From NCBI GenBank assembly GCA_026994225.1, contig JALWRI010000064.1, positions 24,047-72,861 of the forward strand: 48,815 nt of DNA, read 5' to 3'. Under the pieces are notes generated by a model that made no database searches, was not told the origin of the DNA, and was given only the letters and a program-made list of their open reading frames with translations. Origin of the DNA: Gammaproteobacteria bacterium. GTDB lineage: Bacteria; Pseudomonadota; Gammaproteobacteria; GRL18. Shown in pieces: positions 1 to 7,375 of the stretch (positions within the stretch are counted from its first letter, which is position 1; each line of letters opens with the position of its first letter). A program made the position numbers and the translations under genes.

Positions 1-1
1 C

Positions 2-787
2 TTATGGTTAATTATTGCTGCAATTTTTAAAGGAATTTTTGCTTTAATTCGGGGAATTTTAGGTTTATTTTTCAAAAAGAAACCGACCCCGAAAGTGGAG
101 GTAGCGAAAAAATCAACGGCAACTTCTGTATCAAAAGCAAAAGGATCAGAACAATCTGAGTCATTAAAAGATAAACCTGTTGAGGTGGTCAAAGATGAAG
201 CAAAGAAAGATCAACCTATAGAAGCAGTAGTAGAGACGAAGATTGATAGCTCCGATGATAATGCAGCAGTAACTAAAGCGGCAGGTAATGCGGAAAAACC
301 AGCAGATACTACGGATAACGAAACGTTAGATAATAAAGAAAATAGTGTTGATGATACACAAAGCACTGAAAACCATAATACTGGGCAAACAGCTCAGCAA
401 CAGGAAATAGTAGATAAACCGGCATCAGAGTCAGTATCTGCAACAGTAGATGTAGCATCTTCAGACGACACTAAACACACAGAGAATGTAGTACCTTCGG
501 TAGAAGAAAAACCGTTAACAAATACTGATACTTCTTTAGTTGAAGAAGTTGAGGATAAACCTGTTCCCGTGAGTACCACAGAAGAAACAGTAAAAGAGAA
601 AGAGGATGAAGTAAGCCAAGTAGAGGCTACTACCATATCTACAACTAAAAAAGCACCAGCTAAAAAGAAAACAGCTCGTAAGAAAGTGCCTAAAAAGAAA
701 GCAGTAAGAAAAACGGTAAAAAAAGTAACAACAAAACGAAGAGGTATCAAACTTAAAAAAGAGGATGATGCACCTAAAGACGAATAG
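2..787 (+). CDS. Membrane-anchored Lys/Glu-rich protein with histone-like tail (5' end missing)
   Basis: The reading frame is open from base 2 and no start codon is visible, so the N-terminus lies outside the window. The first ~25 visible residues are hydrophobic (LWLIIAAIFKGIFALIRGIL) and look like a membrane or amphipathic segment, followed by a Lys/Pro patch. A long low-complexity, acidic Ser/Thr/Glu/Lys-rich linker of ~150 residues follows. The last ~50 residues are strongly basic, with repeated AKKK, ARKK and PKKK motifs like histone H1 or AlgP-type tails, suggesting binding to DNA or another polyanion. A clear terminator follows at 801-830. I do not recognise a family. The membrane plus basic-tail layout, next to a ParA-like gene, is compatible with a scaffold or nucleoid-contact role, but that is inference. 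Confidence 0.75.
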   Translation, partial: LWLIIAAIFKGIFALIRGILGLFFKKKPTPKVEVAKKSTATSVSKAKGSEQSESLKDKPVEVVKDEAKKDQPIEAVVETKIDSSDDNAAVTKAAGNAEKPADTTDNETLDNKENSVDDTQSTENHNTGQTAQQQEIVDKPASESVSATVDVASSDDTKHTENVVPSVEEKPLTNTDTSLVEEVEDKPVPVSTTEETVKEKEDEVSQVEATTISTTKKAPAKKKTARKKVPKKKAVRKTVKKVTTKRRGIKLKKEDDAPKDE

Positions 788-800
788 TCAGCGTAATAAA

Positions 801-830
801 CCCTATTAAGTAATTAATAGGGTTTTTTTT
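801..830 (+). terminator. Rho-independent terminator
   Basis: A perfect 9-bp stem (CCCTATTAA / TTAATAGGG) with a GTAA loop is followed directly by eight T. It lies 13 bases after the stop codon of the partial first gene and separates it from the sulfur-globule-like gene. Confidence 0.9.
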
Positions 831-910
831 ATCTATCTAGGTAGTAAAATCTATATAAATATTTACTTATTTTCTAATATTTGGTAGTATGCTTCATAAG
901 CTGATTGAAT

Positions 911-953
911 TTGACATTTTGACAAACAATCAGGAAAATGCATACAGTATAAT
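911..953 (+). promoter_or_regulatory. Possible promoter region of the sulfur-globule-like gene
   Basis: Two TTGACA boxes at 911-916 and 919-924 precede a consensus TATAAT at 948-953. The spacing from the nearer box to TATAAT is 23 bases, too long for a standard sigma-70 promoter, so the real -35 may be a weaker site at about 925-930. The region sits between a terminator and a probably highly expressed gene, so a promoter is expected here; the exact elements are uncertain. Confidence 0.4.
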
Positions 954-1036
954 GGAACAATTAATAAATAATAGTCCCTGATTTATTAATTGGTATTTAT
1001 TAGGGGGATAATACTAATTAAAATGGAGCAAATATA

Positions 1037-1450
1037 ATGAAAAAAATGACTAAAGCAATTGCTTTTGCAATAGTGTTAGGTGCTAGTGCCAGTGCTAGTG
1101 CTTGGTGGGGTAATAATGGTAATAATTGGGCACCTTGGGATAATGGTAACTGGGCACCTTGGGATAACGGTCCTTGGGGTGGTAATAACAATAACTGGAA
1201 CAATATGAATGATTGGACAAACTGGAGTGATGGTTCTGGTGATGGTTCTGGTGATTTTGGTTTTAATATGAGTGGTAAGGCACGTGGAAATGGACGTGGC
1301 TATGGTAATAACCGTTGGAATAACTATAACCGTTATTATAATGGTTATGGTCCTTATGGTTATGCGCCTTATGGTTATGCACCTTATGGTGGTTATCCTG
1401 CTGCTCCAGCCGCTCCAGCACCTGCTGCGCCAGCACCAGCTACTAAATAA
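1037..1450 (+). CDS. Sulfur globule-like secreted Gly/Asn/Trp/Tyr-rich protein
   Basis: This is a 137-residue protein with a clear Sec signal peptide (about residues 1-22, cleavage expected after ASASA, before WWG). The mature part is extremely rich in Gly, Asn, Trp, Tyr and Pro. It carries an eight-residue tandem repeat NWAPWDNG near the N-terminus, a GDGSGD patch, a Tyr/Gly/Asn-rich centre, YGYAP repeats, and a Pro/Ala tail. Composition, size and signal peptide match the structural proteins that coat sulfur globules in purple sulfur bacteria (the Sgp family), which are exported to the periplasmic side where sulfur is stored. The gene has its own upstream region and ends in a strong terminator, as expected for an abundant structural protein. 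Other Gly-rich secreted coat proteins are possible; identification rests on composition and recalled N-terminal similarity. Confidence 0.7.
   Translation: MKKMTKAIAFAIVLGASASASAWWGNNGNNWAPWDNGNWAPWDNGPWGGNNNNWNNMNDWTNWSDGSGDGSGDFGFNMSGKARGNGRGYGNNRWNNYNRYYNGYGPYGYAPYGYAPYGGYPAAPAAPAPAAPAPATK
1124..1171 (+). repeat. Two 24-bp tandem units encoding NWAPWDNG
   Basis: Units 1124-1147 and 1148-1171 differ at only two positions, both synonymous third-codon changes. They encode the same octapeptide twice inside the sulfur-globule-like gene. Confidence 0.9.
1355..1384 (+). repeat. Two 15-bp tandem units encoding YGYAP
   Basis: Units 1355-1369 and 1370-1384 differ at one synonymous position. They form the YGYAPYGYAP section near the C-terminus of the sulfur-globule-like protein, followed by a degenerate third unit (YGGYP). 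Confidence 0.85.
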
Positions 1451-1478
1451 GTAGAAAAATAATAGTAAGTATGCGGTG

Positions 1479-1510
1479 ATGACACTACAGATTCTGTAGT
1501 GTCATTTTTT
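1479..1510 (+). terminator. Strong Rho-independent terminator
   Basis: A perfect 12-bp inverted repeat (ATGACACTACAG / CTGTAGTGTCAT) with a three-base ATT loop runs into a T tract. It lies 28 bases after the stop of the sulfur-globule-like gene and only 14 bases before the ParA-like start codon, so transcription of the structural gene is largely isolated from the genes downstream. Confidence 0.93.
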
Positions 1511-1524
1511 CTTGAGGAAGGGAA

Positions 1525-2169
1525 ATGATTTCAGTAATTGGTAACCTGAAAGGGGGTACGGGGAAAAGTACCGTTGCATTTAATCTTGCAGTATGGTTAG
1601 CGGTCAATAAAAAAAAGGTAAAGGCCTTTGATTTAGATCCACAAGAAACATTAAGTGATGTATTTGCTATACGTAAAGAAGATGAATATCAACCAGAGGT
1701 AAACATTGCAAATAGCTTTGATAGCTTAGTAAAGTCAAAAGAAGATAACAGTACAGAATACTTGGTTGATGTAGGTACATCTGGATTAAATGCCATGAAA
1801 GGCGCGATAGCGATTGCAGATCGAATTATTGTACCGGTTGCACCCAGTCAGGCAGATATATGGGCAACTCAGCGTTTTATTAAGCTGGTCAAAGAGGTTT
1901 GTAGCAATAACAAGAAAAAACCCACTTTATTGGGTTTTATTAATCGTGCTGATACACATATAGCAGTAAGAGAAACGAAAGAAGCAGAAGAAGCATTACA
2001 ACATTTAACAGGTATTAAGCTGATAGACGTCAGGCTTTATCAACGTACCTTATATCGTCGTTCATTTAGTGAAGGCTTAGCTGTTTTTGAGCAAGAGCCA
2101 AGAGGCAAAGCAAGTGCAGAGCTAAATAAATTAGCTACTATTTTGTATTCATCTTTATTTATATTGTAA
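1525..2169 (+). CDS. ParA/MinD-family ATPase
   Basis: This is a 214-residue P-loop ATPase. The deviant Walker A motif KGGTGKST is at residues 9-16 with the signature lysine at its start. The switch/Walker regions FDLDPQE (35-41) and LVDVGTSG (80-87) follow. These are the marks of ParA-type ATPases, which dimerise on ATP, bind DNA or membrane and move cargo. The size fits the short ParA proteins that lack an N-terminal DNA-binding domain, as used for plasmids, carboxysomes or chemoreceptor arrays. No ParB gene lies alongside. The next genes are a DUF302 protein, a coiled-coil membrane protein and a dynamin-like GTPase, spaced closely as one unit. The cargo is unknown; the upstream gene makes sulfur globules a candidate (inference). 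Confidence 0.88.
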   Translation: MISVIGNLKGGTGKSTVAFNLAVWLAVNKKKVKAFDLDPQETLSDVFAIRKEDEYQPEVNIANSFDSLVKSKEDNSTEYLVDVGTSGLNAMKGAIAIADRIIVPVAPSQADIWATQRFIKLVKEVCSNNKKKPTLLGFINRADTHIAVRETKEAEEALQHLTGIKLIDVRLYQRTLYRRSFSEGLAVFEQEPRGKASAELNKLATILYSSLFIL

Positions 2170-2184
2170 GGAAAATAGACAAAA

Positions 2185-2775
2185 ATGACAGTGATACGTA
2201 ATTTTTTAGCTATTATTGGTTTTTTTAGTTTGCTTGCCATAGGATATATGCTGTTAAGCATTATGCCTTATTATCAACAAGTTAAATTGTTTGATGAAAA
2301 AGCCAGAGATACCTATACTGAACTGGCACTAAAGGTGCTTGAAACGGGCAATGCAGCAGAAGCAACTGTATGGAAAATGAAAGTAAATGATGGATTAAGT
2401 GTAGAAGATGTAGAAGATACGATGAAGATAGTTGCTAACGAGTTAAATATTTCTCATGTTGGGCAAGATCTGCCTTTATCAAAAGATGTGGAAAGTAAAA
2501 CCGGTAAACCCCACCGTTTTGTAAAAATTTATATGTTTTGTAATTCATTAACGGCAGCAAAAATGCTGGAATATAATGATGCATACTCTGCATATTTACC
2601 TTGTCGCATTAGTTTAATAGAAGATAAACAAAAGCAATTATGGTTGTATTCGTTAAATATGGATTTAATGATTTATGGAGGTAAACCATTACCTCCTAAG
2701 TTAAAGGATGAAGCCTTATATGTAAGAAAAGTTATTTTAGATATTATGCGGCGTGGATCAGAAGGTGAATTTTAA
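2185..2775 (+). CDS. Membrane-anchored DUF302-like protein
   Basis: This is a 196-residue protein with one N-terminal membrane segment (about residues 5-27) and a soluble domain expected outside the cytoplasm. The stretch around residues 117-147 has the pattern of DUF302 proteins: a Cys-Asn start (C119), a 'leucine-tyrosine-asp' stretch, then LPCRI with C140 and a following acidic residue. DUF302 domains are small alpha/beta domains of unknown biochemical role that are common in sulfur-metabolising bacteria. The gene begins 15 bases after the ParA-like stop, so the two are probably cotranscribed. The family assignment is by motif recall and is moderately sure; the function is not known. Confidence 0.6.
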   Translation: MTVIRNFLAIIGFFSLLAIGYMLLSIMPYYQQVKLFDEKARDTYTELALKVLETGNAAEATVWKMKVNDGLSVEDVEDTMKIVANELNISHVGQDLPLSKDVESKTGKPHRFVKIYMFCNSLTAAKMLEYNDAYSAYLPCRISLIEDKQKQLWLYSLNMDLMIYGGKPLPPKLKDEALYVRKVILDIMRRGSEGEF

Positions 2776-2834
2776 ATTTTTTAGACACCACTGATGGGAT
2801 AACTGTGAGTTTATATTGCTAGGAGGTAAACTTT

Positions 2835-3338
2835 ATGGCACCAATAAAAAAATGGTATACCTCAATGATTTCCGAATCAGGGGTGTCAGAAGAACGAAGA
2901 AAAGTGTTAGATTATCGTGCAAAACGATTACAGCTAATTGTTTTTGCTGCGTTGTTTGCTTTTTCAGTATTAGCCGCTTACGGTTTTGTATTAATTTATA
3001 ATTTAAGTCGGGATATACATAATATGTCATCAGATATATCCATGATGACGGTAGTTGTTGATAAAGCTATGGCATCTATGGTTGATAGTATGTCTAATAT
3101 GGATGATAATATTGATAAAATGTCAGATACGATGTATCTAATGCAAACAAATATTAATAAAATGGATAATAGTATTACAGTCATGCAAGAAAGCGTAGAT
3201 ACGATGACTTCCAATATTACTGTCATGGCACGTTCTATGGATGGCATGAAAAGAGATATGGGCAGTTTAAATTATAATGTTTCCAAACCATTGAGTTTTT
3301 TTAATAATATGGTTCCTTGGAGTCCTCAGTTTAAATAA
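2835..3338 (+). CDS. Membrane-anchored heptad coiled-coil protein
   Basis: This is a 167-residue protein of no recognised family. A short cytoplasmic head rich in Arg/Lys is followed by one membrane segment (about 34-56) and a long coiled coil (about 57-143). From residue 82 to 138 Met recurs exactly every seven residues (82, 89, 96, 103, 110, 117, 124, 131, 138). The matching d positions (86, 93, 100, 107, 114, 121, 128, 135, 142) are Met, Ile or Val, so this is a regular two-stranded-type core. The ribosome binding site AGGAGG at 2821-2826 is strong and fixes the start at 2835. It lies between the DUF302 protein and the dynamin-like GTPase and may serve as a membrane tether or spacer for them. 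Confidence 0.8.
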   Translation: MAPIKKWYTSMISESGVSEERRKVLDYRAKRLQLIVFAALFAFSVLAAYGFVLIYNLSRDIHNMSSDISMMTVVVDKAMASMVDSMSNMDDNIDKMSDTMYLMQTNINKMDNSITVMQESVDTMTSNITVMARSMDGMKRDMGSLNYNVSKPLSFFNNMVPWSPQFK

Positions 3339-3377
3339 TGACTCGATGATAGATGTTAAAAAATATTGAGGTGAATA

Positions 3378-4796
3378 ATGTTATTTGTTAAACCCAGTCA
3401 GTTATTGCGGCAGCGTTTAGTTAGCCTACAAGAAAATCTGGTACAAGAAAATCCACTGTTAGTCGATGCAGTAGATAGCTTTCAGATTTTAGACAAAGCA
3501 GCATATCGTTTAGGTTTATTGGGGGAAGATGAGTCGTATGCAACCCGTATTTCTTGGTGGCCATTAATTTCTGTTTTAGGCACTTTTTCTGCGGGTAAAT
3601 CCAGTTTTATTAATACTTATTTAGGGGTGGATTTGCAACGTACTGGTAATCAGGCGGTAGATGATAAATTTACAGTTGTTAGTTATAGTCAAGAAGATGA
3701 AGTACGTTTACTACCAGGTTATGCTTTAGATGCTGATCCTCGTTTTCCTCTTTATCGTATTAGTGATGAAATTGAAAAAGTAGCACAGGGTGAAGGAAGT
3801 CGTATTGATAATTATCTACAACTGAAAATTTGCCCATCAGATAAATTAAAAGGGTGTATTCTAATTGACTCTCCTGGATTTGATGCAGATGAACAACGAA
3901 ATTCAACATTACGTATTACCGATCATATTATAGATTTATCTGATTTAGTGTTATTATTTTTCGATGCTCGGCATCCAGAGCCAGGAGCAATGCAAGATAC
4001 GTTAAAACATTTAGTAAGCAAGGTTGCTGATCGGAGTGATGCTGGAAAATTTTTATTTATTCTCAATCAAATTGATGTGACGGCAAAAGAAGATAATATG
4101 GAAGAAGTGGTATCTGCTTGGCAACGAGGGATTGCTCAACATGGTATTACTACTGGACGTTTTTATTGTATCTATAATGAAAGTATTGCACTGGAAATTA
4201 AAGACCCAAATACACAACAGCGTTATCAAACTAAACGTGATGAAGATTTAAAAGAAATTATATCCCGTATGGAGGAAGTCAGTGTTGAGAGAGTGTATAG
4301 AATTATTGCTTCCCTTGAAAATATCGCTGATAGGATTGAGCGGGAAACAGTCCCTACATTAACAGAAAAAATTTATCAATGGCGAAAACAAGTACTGTTT
4401 GCCGATGCAATGGGAATGGGGGTATTTATGGTATTATCGTTGCTGGTATTTTTTATGTTACCGTGGTCATTACCAGAAATAGGGCAGTTTTTATTGCATC
4501 ATAATTACCTTTCATTGGGCTTGCTTGTAATAATTATGGGAACAGGTTTGTTTTTTCATTTTAGTGTTCGTAATAAATTTGCACAGCGGATAGCCAAAAC
4601 ATTACCCGAAGACGATAACACAGGGAATTGGCAAAAAGCTTTTTTACATAATACAGCAAGTTGGCGGTCTTTATTATGGACTCGTGCTATTGGTTGGGGA
4701 CGAGGAACACATAAAGTATTAAGTTATGTACGTCAACGGGCAGATGAATACGTAAAAGCCTTAAATAATCAATTTACTAATCCATCAGGTAAATAA
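3378..4796 (+). CDS. EHD/dynamin-like GTPase with two membrane segments
   Basis: This is a 472-residue GTPase of the dynamin superfamily. The G1 loop GTFSAGKSS is at residues 68-76. The following stretch, FINTYLG then DDKFTVV, closely follows the EHD/dynamin pattern. G3 is DSPG (164-167) and G4 is NQID (220-223). A helical region follows, then two hydrophobic segments at about 335-353 and 366-386, and a basic C-terminal tail. Bacterial dynamin-like proteins bend, fuse or protect membranes; the two segments would anchor this one in the inner membrane with the GTPase domain in the cytoplasm. It is the last gene of the plus-strand cluster and its 3' end overlaps the converging DUF167 gene by 28 bases. 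The substrate membrane is unknown. Confidence 0.85.
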   Translation: MLFVKPSQLLRQRLVSLQENLVQENPLLVDAVDSFQILDKAAYRLGLLGEDESYATRISWWPLISVLGTFSAGKSSFINTYLGVDLQRTGNQAVDDKFTVVSYSQEDEVRLLPGYALDADPRFPLYRISDEIEKVAQGEGSRIDNYLQLKICPSDKLKGCILIDSPGFDADEQRNSTLRITDHIIDLSDLVLLFFDARHPEPGAMQDTLKHLVSKVADRSDAGKFLFILNQIDVTAKEDNMEEVVSAWQRGIAQHGITTGRFYCIYNESIALEIKDPNTQQRYQTKRDEDLKEIISRMEEVSVERVYRIIASLENIADRIERETVPTLTEKIYQWRKQVLFADAMGMGVFMVLSLLVFFMLPWSLPEIGQFLLHHNYLSLGLLVIIMGTGLFFHFSVRNKFAQRIAKTLPEDDNTGNWQKAFLHNTASWRSLLWTRAIGWGRGTHKVLSYVRQRADEYVKALNNQFTNPSGK

Positions 4797-5077
4797 TTTT
4801 TCAATTCTTTAGGTATCTTGGTAGGGTGGGAGATATATACCGTTTTATTACGGTTATGTTCTCCTTTAATTTGAATAGCATTTTTATTTACTCCAAAACA
4901 GTGACTAAGATAAGAAAGCAAATAGGCATTGGCTTTGCCATTAATTGCTCTTGCTTTGATTTTAATTTTGATATAGCTATCACCATATAAACCTACTATT
5001 TGATCTGTTTTAGAGCCAGGTATTATATGTAATCTTAATAGTAAGACAGCATTATGATAATGATAAAAACAGCGCAT
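4769..5077 (-). CDS. DUF167 (YggU-family) protein
   Basis: This is a small 102-residue protein of the DUF167/YggU family, recognisable from the pattern LRLHIIPGSK, then DQIVGLYGD, then INGKANAYL with the downstream basic strand. Its role is not established. It is the last gene of a minus-strand run yggS, proC, yggT, yggU, an arrangement common in gammaproteobacteria, and lies 14 bases after yggT. The first ~10 residues are unlike the family, so a start slightly further in is possible. The 3' end overlaps the dynamin-like gene on the other strand. Confidence 0.85.
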   Translation of the reverse strand: MRCFYHYHNAVLLLRLHIIPGSKTDQIVGLYGDSYIKIKIKARAINGKANAYLLSYLSHCFGVNKNAIQIKGEHNRNKTVYISHPTKIPKELKNYLPDGLVN

Positions 5078-5091
5078 TTGATCTGCAAAGA

Positions 5092-5640
5092 TTAAAAGAA
5101 AATATGAGGAATTAAAAGAATTAATAAATTTAATACCACTAATACCAGTAATGGTGATAAATCAATGCCGGAAAAAGGAGGTAATAGCCGTCTTGCAGGG
5201 CGTAATACAGGATTAGTTAACTGATATAATAAAGAGGTAGCAGGGTTATAATGTCCTGGTGCAACCCAACTTAAAATAGCTTGAACAATAATGGCAACAA
5301 GATAGATATACAATAATAAATTCAGTAATGAACCGATAGAAAGACTTAAAATACTCAAAAAGTGAAAAGATTTCCCTGCCATAGCAATAATTAAGCTAAA
5401 TTCCAGTATTTGTAATGTCAGCATAAGTACTAAAGAAGCAATATCAATGCCTCCAAAACCGGGGATTAACCGCCGTAGAGGGATTAAAAGAGGCGATGTG
5501 ATTTTAACTAAAAACTGTGAAACAGGATTATAGAAATCAGCATGCACTAATTGTAATAGAAAACGTAATAAGATTGCTAAAATATATAATCCAAATAGTG
5601 TTTGAATTAAAAATCTACTTGCTTCTAAAAGATAAGCCAT
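5092..5640 (-). CDS. yggT: YggT-family inner membrane protein
   Basis: This is a 182-residue hydrophobic protein made of two similar halves, each with a pair of membrane segments and the YGGT hallmark: 'DFYNPVSQFLVKITSPLLIPLRR' in the first, cut short here, and 'HYNPATSLLYQLTNPVLRP' in the second. Both halves continue with PGFGGID or PPFSGIDL. YggT proteins have been linked to osmotic tolerance and to division-site or membrane processes, without a firm biochemical function. It follows proC by nine bases, which suggests cotranscription. Confidence 0.92.
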   Translation of the reverse strand: MAYLLEASRFLIQTLFGLYILAILLRFLLQLVHADFYNPVSQFLVKITSPLLIPLRRLIPGFGGIDIASLVLMLTLQILEFSLIIAMAGKSFHFLSILSLSIGSLLNLLLYIYLVAIIVQAILSWVAPGHYNPATSLLYQLTNPVLRPARRLLPPFSGIDLSPLLVLVVLNLLILLIPHIFF

Positions 5641-5649
5641 AAATAAATC

Positions 5650-6480
5650 CTACTGAGAAAAATCGTGCATCAGCACATGAGATAACTCTTTGGAACGTTC
5701 ATAAGCACCTTGCATGGCATCATAAAATAATGTTTGCAGATGCCCTTTTTCCAAAATGGCAATAGCAGCTTCTGTCGTTCCTTTAGGCGAAGTAACTTGC
5801 TGGCGTAGCTGATTAACATTGTTACTACTTTCTAATGCCATTTTTCCTGCACCAAAAGCTGTTTGTAATGCCAGGATTTGTGCTTGATCAGCAGGTAATC
5901 CTAATTTTTGTGCTGCATTTTGCATCACTTCAATGACCAAGAAAAAATAAGCAGGACCACTGCCAGATAATGCGGTGACAATATCAATATGTTCTTCATC
6001 CTTGAGCCATAGAGTGATCCCCACTGCACGTAGAATAGATTCAGCGAGATTTTTTTGATCTTCTGTAACAAAAGAATTAGCAAATAAAGCGGTTGCCCCA
6101 CATTGAATTAAGGCCGGTGTATTTGGCATACTACGTACAATAGGCATATTATCTATTACACTGAGTGTATTGATACGAATACCCGCTGCGATAGAAATAA
6201 GTAAATGTTGTTGTACGTTAAAAAAAGGGGTGAGTTGTTGACATATAGTGGAAATAATTTGTGGTTTTACAGCGAGTACGATAACTTTTGCTTGTTGCAG
6301 TAATTGTTCTATTGAATCACAGAGTTGGATACTAAAATGTGTTTTTAAATGGGCTGCTTTTTGCGGGTCAGGCTCAATACAGTATATCTTTGTTGCAGGA
6401 AAATTATCACTGACAAGCCCTCCAATAAGACTTACTGCCATATTTCCACCACCAATAAAACCAATTGTTGTATTTTGCAT
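5650..6480 (-). CDS. proC: Pyrroline-5-carboxylate reductase
   Basis: This 276-residue enzyme carries out the last step of proline synthesis, reducing 1-pyrroline-5-carboxylate with NAD(P)H. The Rossmann loop GFIGGGNM is at residues 7-14, VRSMPNTPA at 115-123, and the family signature LSGSGPAYFF at 171-180. Length is usual for the family. The gene stands between yggS and yggT, a classic neighbourhood. Confidence 0.97.
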   Translation of the reverse strand: MQNTTIGFIGGGNMAVSLIGGLVSDNFPATKIYCIEPDPQKAAHLKTHFSIQLCDSIEQLLQQAKVIVLAVKPQIISTICQQLTPFFNVQQHLLISIAAGIRINTLSVIDNMPIVRSMPNTPALIQCGATALFANSFVTEDQKNLAESILRAVGITLWLKDEEHIDIVTALSGSGPAYFFLVIEVMQNAAQKLGLPADQAQILALQTAFGAGKMALESSNNVNQLRQQVTSPKGTTEAAIAILEKGHLQTLFYDAMQGAYERSKELSHVLMHDFSQ

Positions 6481-6554
6481 AATCCTATCTTATATAAAAA
6501 ATAAAAGAGTAGCTATTCTAACATAGCTAATGATAATTCAGAATATTAGAAGTG

Positions 6555-7274
6555 CTAGATATCCTCCTTATCTTGCTTTATTGCTCTTTTTCCAAATAAC
6601 GCAGTACCAATACGTAATATTGTAGTATGTTCATAAATAGCAGCTTCTAAATCATTAGACATACCCATAGAAAGGCTGTCCAGAGGATAACTATGGGGAT
6701 AATTTTGTTGATTACAATATTGTTGATATTGGTAAAGTTGTTGAAAAGGCTGGCGTTGTTGTTGTAAATTATCACTAGGAGCGGGGATAGTCATTAAGCC
6801 ACGTAATTGTAAGCGGGGTAGTTGAAAAATAGTTTGTGCCAGTGGAGCAAGCTGTTCAAAGTCAATACCTGATTTAGTTTTCTCTTTGCTGGTATTTATT
6901 TGTATACAGACATTTAAAGGAGGAAGATGATCAGGGCGTTGATCATTGAGTCGTTGTGCTACTTTACTGTTTGCAACCGTATGTACCCAATCAAAATATT
7001 GGCTGATAACCCGTGTCTTATTGCTTTGTATAGCACCAATAAAATGCCAGTGAATAGGTAAATGTGATAGTTGTTGTATTTTATCAACTGCTTCTTGTAA
7101 ATAGTTTTCACCAAAATGCCGTAATCCCTTTGAATAAGCTGTTTCTATTGCCTTAGCAGGATGTCTTTTACTGACGGCTAAGAGCATGATGCTAGTTGGG
7201 TTACGATGGCTATTTAAGCAAGCTCTATGTATGCGTTGTTGTAGTGTATGTAGACGTTGATCAAATTTAGCCAT
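6555..7274 (-). CDS. yggS: YggS-family PLP homeostasis protein
   Basis: This is a 239-residue PLP-binding TIM-barrel protein. The cofactor lysine is K36 in LLAVSKRHP. Other family blocks are present: FGENYLQEA, HWHFIGAIQSNK, and the C-terminal SMGMSNDLEAAI. YggS proteins bind pyridoxal phosphate without known enzymatic activity and keep vitamin B6 and amino acid pools balanced. The gene is divergent from pilT, the usual arrangement in gammaproteobacteria with type IV pili. Confidence 0.96.
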   Translation of the reverse strand: MAKFDQRLHTLQQRIHRACLNSHRNPTSIMLLAVSKRHPAKAIETAYSKGLRHFGENYLQEAVDKIQQLSHLPIHWHFIGAIQSNKTRVISQYFDWVHTVANSKVAQRLNDQRPDHLPPLNVCIQINTSKEKTKSGIDFEQLAPLAQTIFQLPRLQLRGLMTIPAPSDNLQQQRQPFQQLYQYQQYCNQQNYPHSYPLDSLSMGMSNDLEAAIYEHTTILRIGTALFGKRAIKQDKEDI

Positions 7275-7375
7275 AAAATTATTTATTTGCTTGTGTTAGT
7301 ATGCCATAGTATATAAAAAAACATATTTTAACTACTATATATGATGAGTTATTTTCTAAATTAAAGGGGGCTTGT

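Noticed and set aside
394-750. A 118-residue minus-strand frame inside the first gene
   Set aside because: It is the antisense shadow of a low-complexity Lys/Glu-rich coding sequence.
1525-2169. Reading the ParA-like gene as the chromosomal parA
   Set aside because: There is no parB, gidA/gidB or parS-like context, and the protein is shorter than chromosomal ParA (Soj).
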